A program made the position numbers and the translations under genes. Below are positions 17,901 through 26,737 of a stretch of 64,000 nt of DNA, in pieces. The stretch lies in assembly GCF_042648805.1 (NCBI RefSeq), contig NZ_JBHRXZ010000012.1:124001-188000 (forward strand). The letters are read 5' to 3'. Numbering within the stretch: the first letter of the stretch is position 1; each line of letters begins with the position of its first letter. The notes under the pieces are model-generated. The model made no database searches. It had not been told where the DNA came from and saw only the letters and a list, made by a program, of their open reading frames with translations. This DNA comes from Azomonas tarimensis. Lineage in GTDB: Bacteria; Pseudomonadota; Gammaproteobacteria; Pseudomonadales; Pseudomonadaceae.

Positions 17901-19838
17901 CGCCCGGCCATCGATGATGTGCACGAAGGCATCCTGCAGCGGCTCGTTGATCTCCAGCAGGTCGATTTCCAGCCCTTCAGCATAGGTGAAGGCAAAATCG
18001 TGGATCCAGAACTCGCGCCCGTCACGATGCCGCAGCCGATACGGGACTTCACCCAGGACCCGCAGTCCCAGATTCTCCAGTACCGGCAGCACGTCCGACA
18101 GCGCCAGCGACAGCTCGCCATGGTAGATCTTGCAATGCAGGCGGTTGCCGCCCGCCGCCAAGGGCTGATAGAAGCTCATCACCAGCGGGCGCTGGGGGCC
18201 GAGGTCGAGCAGGTGCTGCAGATCCACCACGGCCGAGAAGGGCGAAAACCGCTCCCGATAACCAGCGGGAAACCCCTTCGGAAAATCGCTTAGCACCATA
18301 CTGCCCTGGGACTCGCCGAGGCGGTCGAGCGCCAGCGCCATGTAGTCGTCACGCCAGTCACGGCAGGCCAGGGTCACCTCCCGCTCCAGCTTCTCGAGGT
18401 CTATCTGCGGCGGATGCTCCGGATCGAGCCGCAGGATGAACTGCACCCGGATCAACCGTGACTCGGAGAAGTAGGTCCAGAACTCAGAGCCCTTGGCGTT
18501 CAGGCGATCCATCAGCACCTGCTGGATTTTTTGCCGTGTCTCGGTCGAATAAGCATCCCGGGGCAGGTAGATCAGGCAATAACAGAAGCGGCCATAGGGA
18601 TCGGTCCGCAGGAACAAGCGCAACAGGTCGCGCTCCTGGATCTGGACGATGGCGATAGCGGTGTCGCACAGGTTGTCGAGGGTGCTTTGAAACAACTCGT
18701 CCCGCGGCAGCACCTCGAGCACCCGTAACAGCTCCTTGGCCAGGTGCGCCGAGTGCTCGAGGCGAGCACGTTGCTGAATCTGCTGCACCTTGCGGCGAAT
18801 AAAGGGGATGCGCTGGACGCTCTGGGTGTACACCGCTGCCGTGAAGAGCCCCATGAAACGGTATTCACGCACTACCACACCTTGGGCGTCCAATTCGCGT
18901 ACCGAGACGAAGTCGGGGTAGGCTGGCCGATGAATACGGCTGGGCCTGGCTGCCTTGGCGAACGACAAAGGCAGCGGCGCCTTCAGATAGGCCAGGGCAC
19001 TGCGATCGACCTGCGCGCCCTCGGCCTCCAGCCCCGTGCGCAGCTCACGTGACAGACCCAGCAGGCTGGCCTGGTCATAGACGAGGCGACCGCCCTGCTC
19101 CGTCTCCTCCAGCGAGAATTCCTCATAGCCGAGAAAGGTGAAATGTTCGTCCCGCAGCCAGGCGAAAAAGTCGCGCTCCTCGGCCAGGTCCTCAGGCTGC
19201 GCCTGCGGATGGAGCTCGGCGAACCCTTCACTGAGTTCAAGTGCCTTGGCCTTCATCGCCCCGAAATCCTGGACCGCCAGACGCACCTCGCCAAGCACCG
19301 CCAGCAGCGCCTGCTCCAGGGCCCGCAGCTCACTGGCGTTGGCACAACGGTCGACCTCGAGAAAGATCAGCGACTCGCTCACAGTCGCCGCGCTGTCGCC
19401 GTCGCGCGGCAGCAACTCGCTCAGGCGGCCATCGTCGCCTCGCCGCACCCGCAGCACACTGTTCTGCAGGTTGTGAATGCGCAGCCCACGCCGCGATAGC
19501 TCCATGCGCACCGAGTCGACTAGGAATGGCATGTCCGGCTGCAAGATCAGCACCGCCGTATGGGTCGACTGCCAGCCGTGCTTCTCGTAATCGGGGTTGA
19601 ACACCCGCAGGGCCGGGCCGGTCGCGTCCTTTTGCTCCAGCAGGCGCCACGCTGCGAGCGTAATGCCAACCAGATCGGTGAGTCGGCGCTGGGTCAGCTC
19701 AGCCAGCGGCACGATGGAAAAGAACTGCTCGGTAAAGAGGCTGACCTGCGGCACCAGGTCGGCATTCAGGCTTTGCCCCAGCGCCGCCCGCAATTGCTGC
19801 AGGAATTCGGCTTGGCTGGCTGCGGTGTAAAACGGCAT
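15000..19838 (-). CDS. gdhB: NAD-specific glutamate dehydrogenase, 180-kDa class
   Basis: Large catabolic enzyme converting glutamate to 2-oxoglutarate and ammonium with NAD. The product is 1612 residues, the length of the L_180 class found in Pseudomonas and Streptomyces. The first 700 residues are the long N-terminal regulatory region with ACT-like segments. The catalytic core holds the PGGAKGGFVPRRLP lysine motif near residue 845-858 and GIGDMGGDVFGNGLLLS near 985-1000 in the dinucleotide-binding domain. In P. aeruginosa the enzyme is arginine-inducible through ArgR; an ArgR site was not searched for rigorously here. It is a single gene, convergent with the upstream hypothetical gene and divergent from moxR. 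Confidence 0.97.
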   Translation of the reverse strand: MPFYTAASQAEFLQQLRAALGQSLNADLVPQVSLFTEQFFSIVPLAELTQRRLTDLVGITLAAWRLLEQKDATGPALRVFNPDYEKHGWQSTHTAVLILQPDMPFLVDSVRMELSRRGLRIHNLQNSVLRVRRGDDGRLSELLPRDGDSAATVSESLIFLEVDRCANASELRALEQALLAVLGEVRLAVQDFGAMKAKALELSEGFAELHPQAQPEDLAEERDFFAWLRDEHFTFLGYEEFSLEETEQGGRLVYDQASLLGLSRELRTGLEAEGAQVDRSALAYLKAPLPLSFAKAARPSRIHRPAYPDFVSVRELDAQGVVVREYRFMGLFTAAVYTQSVQRIPFIRRKVQQIQQRARLEHSAHLAKELLRVLEVLPRDELFQSTLDNLCDTAIAIVQIQERDLLRLFLRTDPYGRFCYCLIYLPRDAYSTETRQKIQQVLMDRLNAKGSEFWTYFSESRLIRVQFILRLDPEHPPQIDLEKLEREVTLACRDWRDDYMALALDRLGESQGSMVLSDFPKGFPAGYRERFSPFSAVVDLQHLLDLGPQRPLVMSFYQPLAAGGNRLHCKIYHGELSLALSDVLPVLENLGLRVLGEVPYRLRHRDGREFWIHDFAFTYAEGLEIDLLEINEPLQDAFVHIIDGRAENDAFNRLVLTAGLSWREAALLRAYARYMKQIRLGFDLGYIANALVNHSAIARELVRLFKMRFYLARRLGEEDLQDKQERLEKAIIAALEDVAVLSEDRILRRYLDLIKATLRTNFYQPDAEGKPKDYFSFKFDPSVIPEMPRPVPRYEIFVYSPRVEGVHLRGGKVARGGLRWSDREEDYRTEVLGLVKAQQVKNAVIVPGGAKGGFVPRRLPTGSRDEVQAEAVACYRLFISGLLDITDNLQEGQVVPPAAVLRYDEDDPYLVVAADKGTASFSDIANEIAAAYGFWLGDAFASGGSAGYDHKKMGITAKGAWVSVQRHFRERGIDVQTDSIDVLGIGDMGGDVFGNGLLLSSSLRLVAAFNHQHIFLDPDPDPASSFAERLRLFQLPRSSWADYDAALISTGGGVYPRSAKSITLSAAVRERFAIQAERLTPTELIQALLKAPVDLLWNGGIGTYVKAEHETHIEVGDKANDALRVNGNELGARVVGEGGNLGMTQLGRVEYCLKGGACNTDFIDNSGGVDCSDHEVNIKILLNGLIAEGDLTLKQRNLLLAEMTDAVGELVLHNNYKQTQALSVAERRARERIGEYRRLIVGLESSGRLDRTLEFLPSDEALAERIAHGHGLTRAELAVLVSYSKIDFKEALLDSSLPDLPYLTRDMQRAFPQLLAERYGEAMQQHRLKREITATQVANDIVDHMGITFVQRLRESSGMSAASVASAYVMVRDIFHLPHWFRQIEALDHRVSADLQLALMDELTRMGRRATRWFLRNRRYDLNPAREVAHFGPRVAALGLKLDELLEGVTRQHWQERYLRYAEAGVPELLARMVAGTAHLYTLLPIVEAADQTGQAEERVAAGYFAVGGALDLNWYLQQITNLSVENNWQALAREGFRDDLDANQRAITVSVLNMGSGPMEQHLAQWIVQRPGLTERWRYLLSCLAAAPAGDYALHSVASRELQDLALSEPE

Positions 19839-20020
19839 TCGGACGCTCCACTCGACTGATAGAATCTGCTGACGGTTCGCCAGTTCACTAGCGCTTAAAG
19901 GTTAGTGTAGAAAGCAATCGATGCAGTAAAGTGCCCTGCTTGGCCAAAGCGTCAGAAAATTGCGCCAGCGCGCCCTCGCCGCGAGAGGCGAGCGTCCCGA
20001 ACTTCGCAAGAGTCGCAACG

Positions 20021-20980
<960 letters not shown>

Positions 20981-20983
20981 GCC

Positions 20984-21928
20984 ATGAGTCGCCAGGGCGC
21001 GGCACGCCCGACCGAGCCCGTATCCGGCGTGCATGTGCAGGTCGCCGAGCTGATCGAGATGCGCCAGCGCGCCCGCGAGCTGCCCTTGTTCTCGACCTTG
21101 CAGCGACGCAGCCCCTTGGTGGGCCTGCACCATTCGCGGCTACGCGGCCGCGGCGTCGACTTCGATCACGTCCGCGCCTACCAGCCAGGTGACGACGTGC
21201 GTAACATCGACTGGCGCGTCACCGCGCGCACCCAGGAGCCACACACCAAGCTCTACCACGAGGAGCGCGAGCGCCCCATCTACCTGCTGGTGGAACAGAG
21301 CCGGCGCCTCTTCTTTGGCAGCGGCAAAGGTTTCAAATCCCTGCTCGCGGCCCAGGCCGCGGCCCTGATCGGCTGGGTAGCGCTGGCGCACAACGACCAG
21401 GTCGGTGGCCTGGTATTCGGCGACGATGGCTGTCAGGAGGTCAAACCCAGACGCAGCAAGCAAAGCCTGTTGCAGTTGCTTGACCGTCTGGCGCGGGCCA
21501 ATCAGCAGCTGCATGCCGACCTCCAGTCCGATCCGGAGGACCTGGGACTGGCGTTACGCCGGACCCGCGAAGTCCTGCGTCCGGGCAGCCTGGCGGTCAT
21601 TCTCTGCGACGAACGCGCCCTGACCGACACCGCCGAGAAACAATTGACCCTGCTTGGCCGACACATCGACCTGCTTCTGCTGCCACTTTCAGATCCGCTG
21701 GATCACGCGCTCCCCGACGCCGGACTGCTGCGTTTCGCCAGGGGAGGAGCCCGACTGGAGCTGGACACCCACGACCACAGCATTCGCCACGCCTACGCCG
21801 AACAGGCCCGGCTGCGTCAGCTGCGCTGGCAGCAACTGGCACGACGCCTGCGTGCGCCCCTGCTGCCTTTGTCTACGGAACGGCCCGCCTTCGAGCAGTT
21901 GCGCGACCAACTGATCGGAGCAACATGA
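20984..21928 (+). CDS. DUF58 domain protein
   Basis: A 314-residue cytoplasmic protein with the DUF58 signature: LRGRGVDFDHVRAYQPGDDVRNIDWRVTAR around residues 50-80, followed by a vWA-like fold (HEERERPIYLLVEQSRRLFFG). It is the usual second gene of MoxR operons, where it may bind MoxR or the VWA partners. It lacks the membrane helices that some DUF58 proteins carry. Its stop overlaps the start of DUF4381 (ATGATGG, 21925-21928). Confidence 0.92.
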   Translation: MSRQGAARPTEPVSGVHVQVAELIEMRQRARELPLFSTLQRRSPLVGLHHSRLRGRGVDFDHVRAYQPGDDVRNIDWRVTARTQEPHTKLYHEERERPIYLLVEQSRRLFFGSGKGFKSLLAAQAAALIGWVALAHNDQVGGLVFGDDGCQEVKPRRSKQSLLQLLDRLARANQQLHADLQSDPEDLGLALRRTREVLRPGSLAVILCDERALTDTAEKQLTLLGRHIDLLLLPLSDPLDHALPDAGLLRFARGGARLELDTHDHSIRHAYAEQARLRQLRWQQLARRLRAPLLPLSTERPAFEQLRDQLIGAT

Positions 21929-22422
21929 TGGACCCGCTGCAGCAGCTCGCCCCGCCCATCGCCCCGCCGCCGGTCGGTGCCTGGCCGCCAGCCCCCGGCT
22001 GGTGGATTCTTCTACTGATGTTGCCGCTGCTGGGCCTGCTATTGTGGCTGCTGCGTCGATGGTTCGCGCGGCGGCGGCCGAACGATCTTGCGGAAGCGAC
22101 CGTCGATCCGCTTCGACAGGCTGCGCTGCTCGAACTTCAGCAAATGTCCAGGCCCGCCGACGGCGAACCGGCCAGTCTCTGGCTCCAGCAACTCAATGCC
22201 TTGCTCAAACGCCTGTGCCGTACCCGCTACCCCGAAGAGCACCCGCACCGCCTGAGCGGCCGGGCCTGGCTGGCGTTTCTCGACAGCCGCTGCCCTGCAG
22301 CCGGGCTGACACGCTGGATGATTCTGGTCGAAGGCGCCTACCGCCCCGACTGCCGGCTCGACGACCAGGCGATCGAGGGATTGGAGCAGTCAGTCGGCGT
22401 CTGGATTCGCAAGCATGCTTGA
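21925..22422 (+). CDS. DUF4381 membrane protein
   Basis: A 165-residue protein with an N-terminal Pro-rich stretch (LAPPIAPPPVGAWPPAPGWW), one transmembrane helix at about residues 30-50 (WWILLLMLPLLGLLLWLLRR), and a cytoplasmic helical domain with RYPEEHPHRLSGRAWLAFLD. This is the DUF4381 family, found only in MoxR/Bat operons. It overlaps the preceding and following genes by 4 and 8 bases. It probably bridges DUF58 and the BatA/BatB membrane proteins; no direct function is known. Confidence 0.88.
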   Translation: MMDPLQQLAPPIAPPPVGAWPPAPGWWILLLMLPLLGLLLWLLRRWFARRRPNDLAEATVDPLRQAALLELQQMSRPADGEPASLWLQQLNALLKRLCRTRYPEEHPHRLSGRAWLAFLDSRCPAAGLTRWMILVEGAYRPDCRLDDQAIEGLEQSVGVWIRKHA

Positions 22423-23425
22423 CCTCGCCTGGCCCTGGGTTTTCGCCCTGCTTCCGCTTCCCTGGGTTCTACGCGCCCTGCTTCCGCCTTCCGAAAGCAG
22501 CCAGGCGGCCCTCAAGGTCAGCTTCCTCGATGACCTGCAAATGCTCAACAGTCGCCGCCCGCGTATCGTCCTGCCGCGCTGGCGACAGCAGTTGCCGTAC
22601 CTGGCGATCTGGCTGCTGCTGCTGCTGGCCGCCGCGCGGCCGCAGTGGCTGGGCGAACCGCTACCCCTGCCCAGCACGGGCCGGGACCTGATGCTGGCGG
22701 TGGATATTTCCGGCTCCATGGATTACCCCGACATGCGCTGGCAGGGCATGGAAGTGACACGTCTGGAGATCGTCCAGCGGCTCTTTGGCGAGTTCGTCGA
22801 ACAGCGGCACGGCGATCGAATCGGCCTTATCCTCTTTGGCAGCAAGGCTTACCTGCACGCCCCGCTGACCTTCGACCGGACCACCGTGCGCACCTGGCTG
22901 GAGGAGGCGGTGGTGGGCATCGCCGGAAGCAACACGGCGATTGGCGACGCCATCGGCCTGGCGGTCAAGCATTTACGCGAACGACCTGCGCAGAGCCGCG
23001 TACTGGTGCTTATCACTGACGGCGCCAACAACGGCGGGCAGATCGATCCGCAGGTAGCCGCTCGGCTGGCGGCAGACGAAAACCTGCGGATCTACACCAT
23101 AGGCATCGGCGCAGCACCGGATGCCAGCGGTGCCTCCTTGTTCGGCTTCGATCCGGCCCTGGACCTGGATGAGCCCAGCCTGCGCGCGATCGCCGATCAG
23201 ACCGGAGGCGAGTACTTCCACGGAGGCAGCAGCGAGCAGATCGAAGTCATCGGCACCACCCTCAACCGTCTCGAACCGGCGGCGCAGGAGCCCGCACAAA
23301 GCCGATTCGCTCAACCGCTGTACCCCTGGCCCCTCGGCACCGCGTTGCTCGCCAGCCTGATCCTCGCCCTGACCGCGGTCGATCCCGCCAGTCGCCCACG
23401 GTGGCGCCGGTTGGCACGCCCATGA
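22415..23425 (+). CDS. batA: VWA-domain membrane protein (BatA-type)
   Basis: A 336-residue inner-membrane protein. The topology is two N-terminal hydrophobic helices (about 5-25 and 60-75), a von Willebrand A domain at about 90-290, and a C-terminal helix near 310-328. The metal-ion-dependent adhesion site is intact: DISGS at residues 97-101, with the downstream Thr and Asp segments in IAGSNTAIGDAIG and VLITDGANNGG. It is the canonical metal-binding VWA member of the operon. The last four bases overlap the BatB start (ATGA). Confidence 0.93.
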   Translation: MLDLAWPWVFALLPLPWVLRALLPPSESSQAALKVSFLDDLQMLNSRRPRIVLPRWRQQLPYLAIWLLLLLAAARPQWLGEPLPLPSTGRDLMLAVDISGSMDYPDMRWQGMEVTRLEIVQRLFGEFVEQRHGDRIGLILFGSKAYLHAPLTFDRTTVRTWLEEAVVGIAGSNTAIGDAIGLAVKHLRERPAQSRVLVLITDGANNGGQIDPQVAARLAADENLRIYTIGIGAAPDASGASLFGFDPALDLDEPSLRAIADQTGGEYFHGGSSEQIEVIGTTLNRLEPAAQEPAQSRFAQPLYPWPLGTALLASLILALTAVDPASRPRWRRLARP

Positions 23426-25074
23426 GCTGGCTGCACCTTTCACGGCCGTACTGGCTGGTCCTGCTGCCGCTCATGGCCTGGCTGCTCTGGCGGCTCTGGC
23501 ATCACCAGCGCCGGGCCGGCCAGTGGCAAAAGCTGCTGCCCGCTCACCTTCATGCTCTGCTCTTGACCCGTGGCCGCCCGCGTCGCAGCAAATTGCCCTG
23601 GCTGCTGCTCGGGCTGGCCTGGCTGGTGGCGTTGCTGGCGCTGCTCGGCCCGGCCTGGGACCGGCTGGAACAACCGACCCACAGGCGAATCGATCCTCTC
23701 GTGGTGCTGCTTGAGGTGACCCCGGCGATGCTCGCCGGCGACGTCACACCCAACCGCCTGGAGATGGGCAAACGCAAACTGCTCGATTACCTGGAAACTC
23801 GCCGCGACGCGCAGACCGCCGTCATCGTCTATGCCGGCAGCGCGCATACGCTCGTTCCCCTCTCGGACGACCTCGCCACCATCCGCAACCTGCTGGGTGC
23901 CGTGGATCCCTCGATCATGCCCGTATCGGGCCAGCGCGCCGATCTGGCCGTCAGCGAGGCCCTTGAGCTGCTGGCACAAGGCGGGCTCGGCAGAGGCCGC
24001 CTGCTGCTCATCGGCAGTGGCCTGAGCCCGGAAGAGCGCAGCAGCATCGCTAGACAGCTCCGTCGTTCGGGCGATTCGCTGTCGATCCTCGGCGTGGGTA
24101 CCTCGCGCGGGGCGCCGATCATGAGTCCGGACGGTAGCTTCCTCAAGGATCCGCAGGGCGCCATCCTGCTCCCGAGGCTTGATCGCCCGGCCCTTGCCGA
24201 AGCCGCCGCGGAATTTGGCGGCAGCTATCAGACGGCACGACTTGGAGACGAGGACCTCGCCGCGCTGGGTCTGCTGCAGAGGCAGGGCAGCTGGGAACAG
24301 GAACCCGAACAGATACCCCTCGCGGCCTGGCGGGACCGGGGCCATTGGCTGCTGCTGCCACTGTTGATCATCGCCGCCCTTGCCGGTCGGCGGGGCTGGC
24401 TATTCTGCATGGCGCTGATGATCTTGCCCACTCAGCAAGGCCATGCCCTGGAATGGCAGGACCTTTGGCTGACGCCCGACCAGCAGGGCCAGCGACTCTA
24501 TCGGGCAGAGCGCTTCGATGAAGCGAGCAGCCGCTTTCGCGACAGGCCCTGGCAGGCCATGGCTGCTTATCAGGCCGGCGACTACCATGCCGCGGCAGAG
24601 CGCTTCGGCGAAATCGACAGCCCGACAGCCCACTACAACCGGGGCAATGCCCTGGCGCTGGCGGAGCAACTTGAAGCGGCCCTAGAAGCCTATGACCAGG
24701 CACTCCACCTCGACCCCGGCCTGGAACAGGCCCGGCACAACCGTGCCCTGGTCGAGCAATGGCTGCGCCAGCAGCAGGAACAGGAGCAGCAAGCGCGGCA
24801 GGAGGCCACCGACGACGAAAGCGCAAAGCCTGCATCGGATGCCGGGCAGTCCCGCAACGCTGACGACATGGCGGCGAGCGAGCCCGCCCAGGAGCCGGGG
24901 GCTGACCCTGGCGCTCAGCCGAGCGAGCCGTCCCAGGTGACCCAGCCGCACCCCACCGAACTGGAAGCCAGGCAGGAGGCCGAACAGTGGCTGCGCCGTA
25001 TCCCCGACGACCCCAGCGAACTGCTGCGGCAGAAATTTCTACTGGAACAGCGAAGGCGCCAGGGAGGCGTATGA
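23422..25074 (+). CDS. VWA plus TPR protein (BatB-BatC fusion)
   Basis: A 550-residue protein combining BatB and BatC. Two N-terminal membrane helices (about 9-26 and 58-76) precede a VWA domain (about 90-290), a third membrane region (about 315-345), TPR-like repeats (about 370-440, with THYNRGNALALAEQ-type motifs and EAALEAYDQALHLDPG) and a Gln/Glu/Pro-rich tail. The MIDAS position reads E98-V-T100-P-A102 instead of DxSxS, so metal binding is probably lost, unlike BatA. The TPR part would recruit partners in the periplasm. It starts at 23422 by ATGA overlap and ends overlapping the BatD start. Confidence 0.9.
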   Translation: MSWLHLSRPYWLVLLPLMAWLLWRLWHHQRRAGQWQKLLPAHLHALLLTRGRPRRSKLPWLLLGLAWLVALLALLGPAWDRLEQPTHRRIDPLVVLLEVTPAMLAGDVTPNRLEMGKRKLLDYLETRRDAQTAVIVYAGSAHTLVPLSDDLATIRNLLGAVDPSIMPVSGQRADLAVSEALELLAQGGLGRGRLLLIGSGLSPEERSSIARQLRRSGDSLSILGVGTSRGAPIMSPDGSFLKDPQGAILLPRLDRPALAEAAAEFGGSYQTARLGDEDLAALGLLQRQGSWEQEPEQIPLAAWRDRGHWLLLPLLIIAALAGRRGWLFCMALMILPTQQGHALEWQDLWLTPDQQGQRLYRAERFDEASSRFRDRPWQAMAAYQAGDYHAAAERFGEIDSPTAHYNRGNALALAEQLEAALEAYDQALHLDPGLEQARHNRALVEQWLRQQQEQEQQARQEATDDESAKPASDAGQSRNADDMAASEPAQEPGADPGAQPSEPSQVTQPHPTELEARQEAEQWLRRIPDDPSELLRQKFLLEQRRRQGGV

Positions 25075-26681
25075 TGATTCGAGCGATGCTCGCCATCTGG
25101 TTGACTCTCGTCGCGATGCACAGCGGCGCTGTCGGCCTCACCGCGAAAGTCGACAGACACCGGCTCGCCCTCGACGAAACCCTGGTGTTGACGCTGGAGG
25201 CGTCCGACCCGACCCATTTCGGCACGCCCGATCTGCGCCCGCTGGAGGCGAGGTTCGTGGTTGCCTCACCGCGCCGCCTCGAATCCCTGCCGGCCGGAAG
25301 CGCATGGCAGATCACCCTGCAACCGCGGTACATCGGTGATCAGCAGATACCATCGTTGCAACTGGGCGAATGGCGCAGCGAACCGGTCAACCTGACCGTG
25401 CTGGACCGAGCGGAGCAGGCGTCCGCACAGCTGGCGCCGATCTTCATCGACGCCAGTCTCGAGCAGGACAGCGTTTATGTGCAGGCGCAGGCCGTGCTGA
25501 CGCTGCGCATCTACCACTCCGTCTCGCTGTACGACGACAGTACCCTCTCGCCCCTGCAAATGCCGGATGCGCACGTCGAACGTATCGGTGACTTTCGCAC
25601 CTATGAACGCACCCTCGGGGGCGTTCGCCACGGGGTCATCGAGGTGCGCTACGCGATCTTTCCCCAGCGCAGCGGCGAGCTGACCATACCGAGCCAGGTA
25701 TTCAGCGCGACGACGGCGGCCACGGGCAGCAACGGCTCGATCTACGACATCCGTCCTGGACGCTCGACCCAGGTAAAATCACCCAGCATTCCGCTGATCG
25801 TCAGGCCCCAGCCGCCCGAATATCCAGCCGATGCGCCCTGGCTACCCGCCAGGCGTATCACCCTCAGCGAAGTCTGGAGCGCGCCGGAAGACGACATCCG
25901 GGTGGGAGATTCGGTGACTCGCAGCCTGATGATCGCCGCCGAGGGCCTGACCGCCGCTCAGCTGCCCCCGTTGCCCGCCAGCTCCCCGCCTGACCTGCGC
26001 CGTTATCCAGACCAACCCACGCTGGGCCACGGCGTCGACGACGGCGGCATCCTCGGCAGCCGCGAACAGCGCGAAGCCTTGGTACCCGGAGCCGCCGGTG
26101 AATTCGAGATCGCCGGTACCGAGCTGTTCTGGTGGAATACGCTCGAGGACCGGCTCGAAGTAGCCAACCTCCCCGCCCGGACATTCAAGGTGGAGAGCAA
26201 CCCTGAACTGGTCGAGCCGCCAGTCGTCGTAGTGTCGTCCGCAACGGAGACCGCACCAGCGGCGCCCGCCTGGCCCTGGCAATTGAGCACCCTGGTGCTG
26301 GCGTTCACCACGCTGGCGGGTTTCGGACTCTGGTGGCGCGCCCGCCAGCGCCCGGCAGTGCAGCGCACGCAGACCGCAGGACCCAGCACCCGCAGCCTCC
26401 TGGACGACCTCCGCCGCGCCTGCGTGGCAGACGACACCCAGGGCACCCGGCAAGCCTTGGACGCCTGGGCCAGACAACAACCGGAAACCCTGTCCGAAAT
26501 GGCCGCTCGCCATGCTCCGCTGTCCGAGGCCCTGGATGAGTTGAACAGTGCGCTATACAGCGAAAGCGGCGACAGGTGGCAAGGGCAGGCATTGTGGCAA
26601 GCGGTCAGTGAACTACCCGCATGCCACCCGGCGCCCCCGCAGGCCGACACCGGCACCCTGCCGCCGCTCTATCCTCGCTGA
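25071..26681 (+). CDS. batD: BatD family protein
   Basis: A 536-residue secreted and anchored protein. A signal peptide (MMIRAMLAIWLTLVAMHSGAVG) is followed by immunoglobulin-like beta domains: LTAKVDRHRLALDETLVLTLEAS and the BatD hallmark ERTLGGVRHGVIEVRYAIFPQRSGELTIP near residues 180-210. One transmembrane helix lies near 405-425 (WPWQLSTLVLAFTTLAGFGLWW), with a cytoplasmic tail after it. GGGAGG precedes the ATG at 25071. It is the last gene of the moxR operon. The complex as a whole is linked to envelope stress tolerance in other bacteria; that is inference here. Confidence 0.92.
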   Translation: MMIRAMLAIWLTLVAMHSGAVGLTAKVDRHRLALDETLVLTLEASDPTHFGTPDLRPLEARFVVASPRRLESLPAGSAWQITLQPRYIGDQQIPSLQLGEWRSEPVNLTVLDRAEQASAQLAPIFIDASLEQDSVYVQAQAVLTLRIYHSVSLYDDSTLSPLQMPDAHVERIGDFRTYERTLGGVRHGVIEVRYAIFPQRSGELTIPSQVFSATTAATGSNGSIYDIRPGRSTQVKSPSIPLIVRPQPPEYPADAPWLPARRITLSEVWSAPEDDIRVGDSVTRSLMIAAEGLTAAQLPPLPASSPPDLRRYPDQPTLGHGVDDGGILGSREQREALVPGAAGEFEIAGTELFWWNTLEDRLEVANLPARTFKVESNPELVEPPVVVVSSATETAPAAPAWPWQLSTLVLAFTTLAGFGLWWRARQRPAVQRTQTAGPSTRSLLDDLRRACVADDTQGTRQALDAWARQQPETLSEMAARHAPLSEALDELNSALYSESGDRWQGQALWQAVSELPACHPAPPQADTGTLPPLYPR

Positions 26682-26701
26682 GCCGCAGGCGGGGCTCAGC
26701 G
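26676..26701. terminator. Hairpin spanning the batD stop
   Basis: CGCTGAGCC (26676-26684) pairs perfectly with GGCTCAGCG (26693-26701) around an 8-base loop; the batD TGA lies inside the left arm. No U-tract follows on the plus strand. Confidence 0.5.
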
Positions 26702-26717
26702 ACAAAAGGTGCCGGCA

Positions 26718-26737
26718 GAGCCAGACGCGTCTGGCTC
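26718..26737 (-). terminator. Perfect palindrome at the pepN 3' end
   Basis: GAGCCAGACG (26718-26727) is followed immediately by its exact inverse CGTCTGGCTC (26728-26737), a 20-base palindrome covering two bases of the pepN stop codon. In the pepN direction a TTTT run comes about 11 bases later, so it may be a terminator for pepN. Confidence 0.5.
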
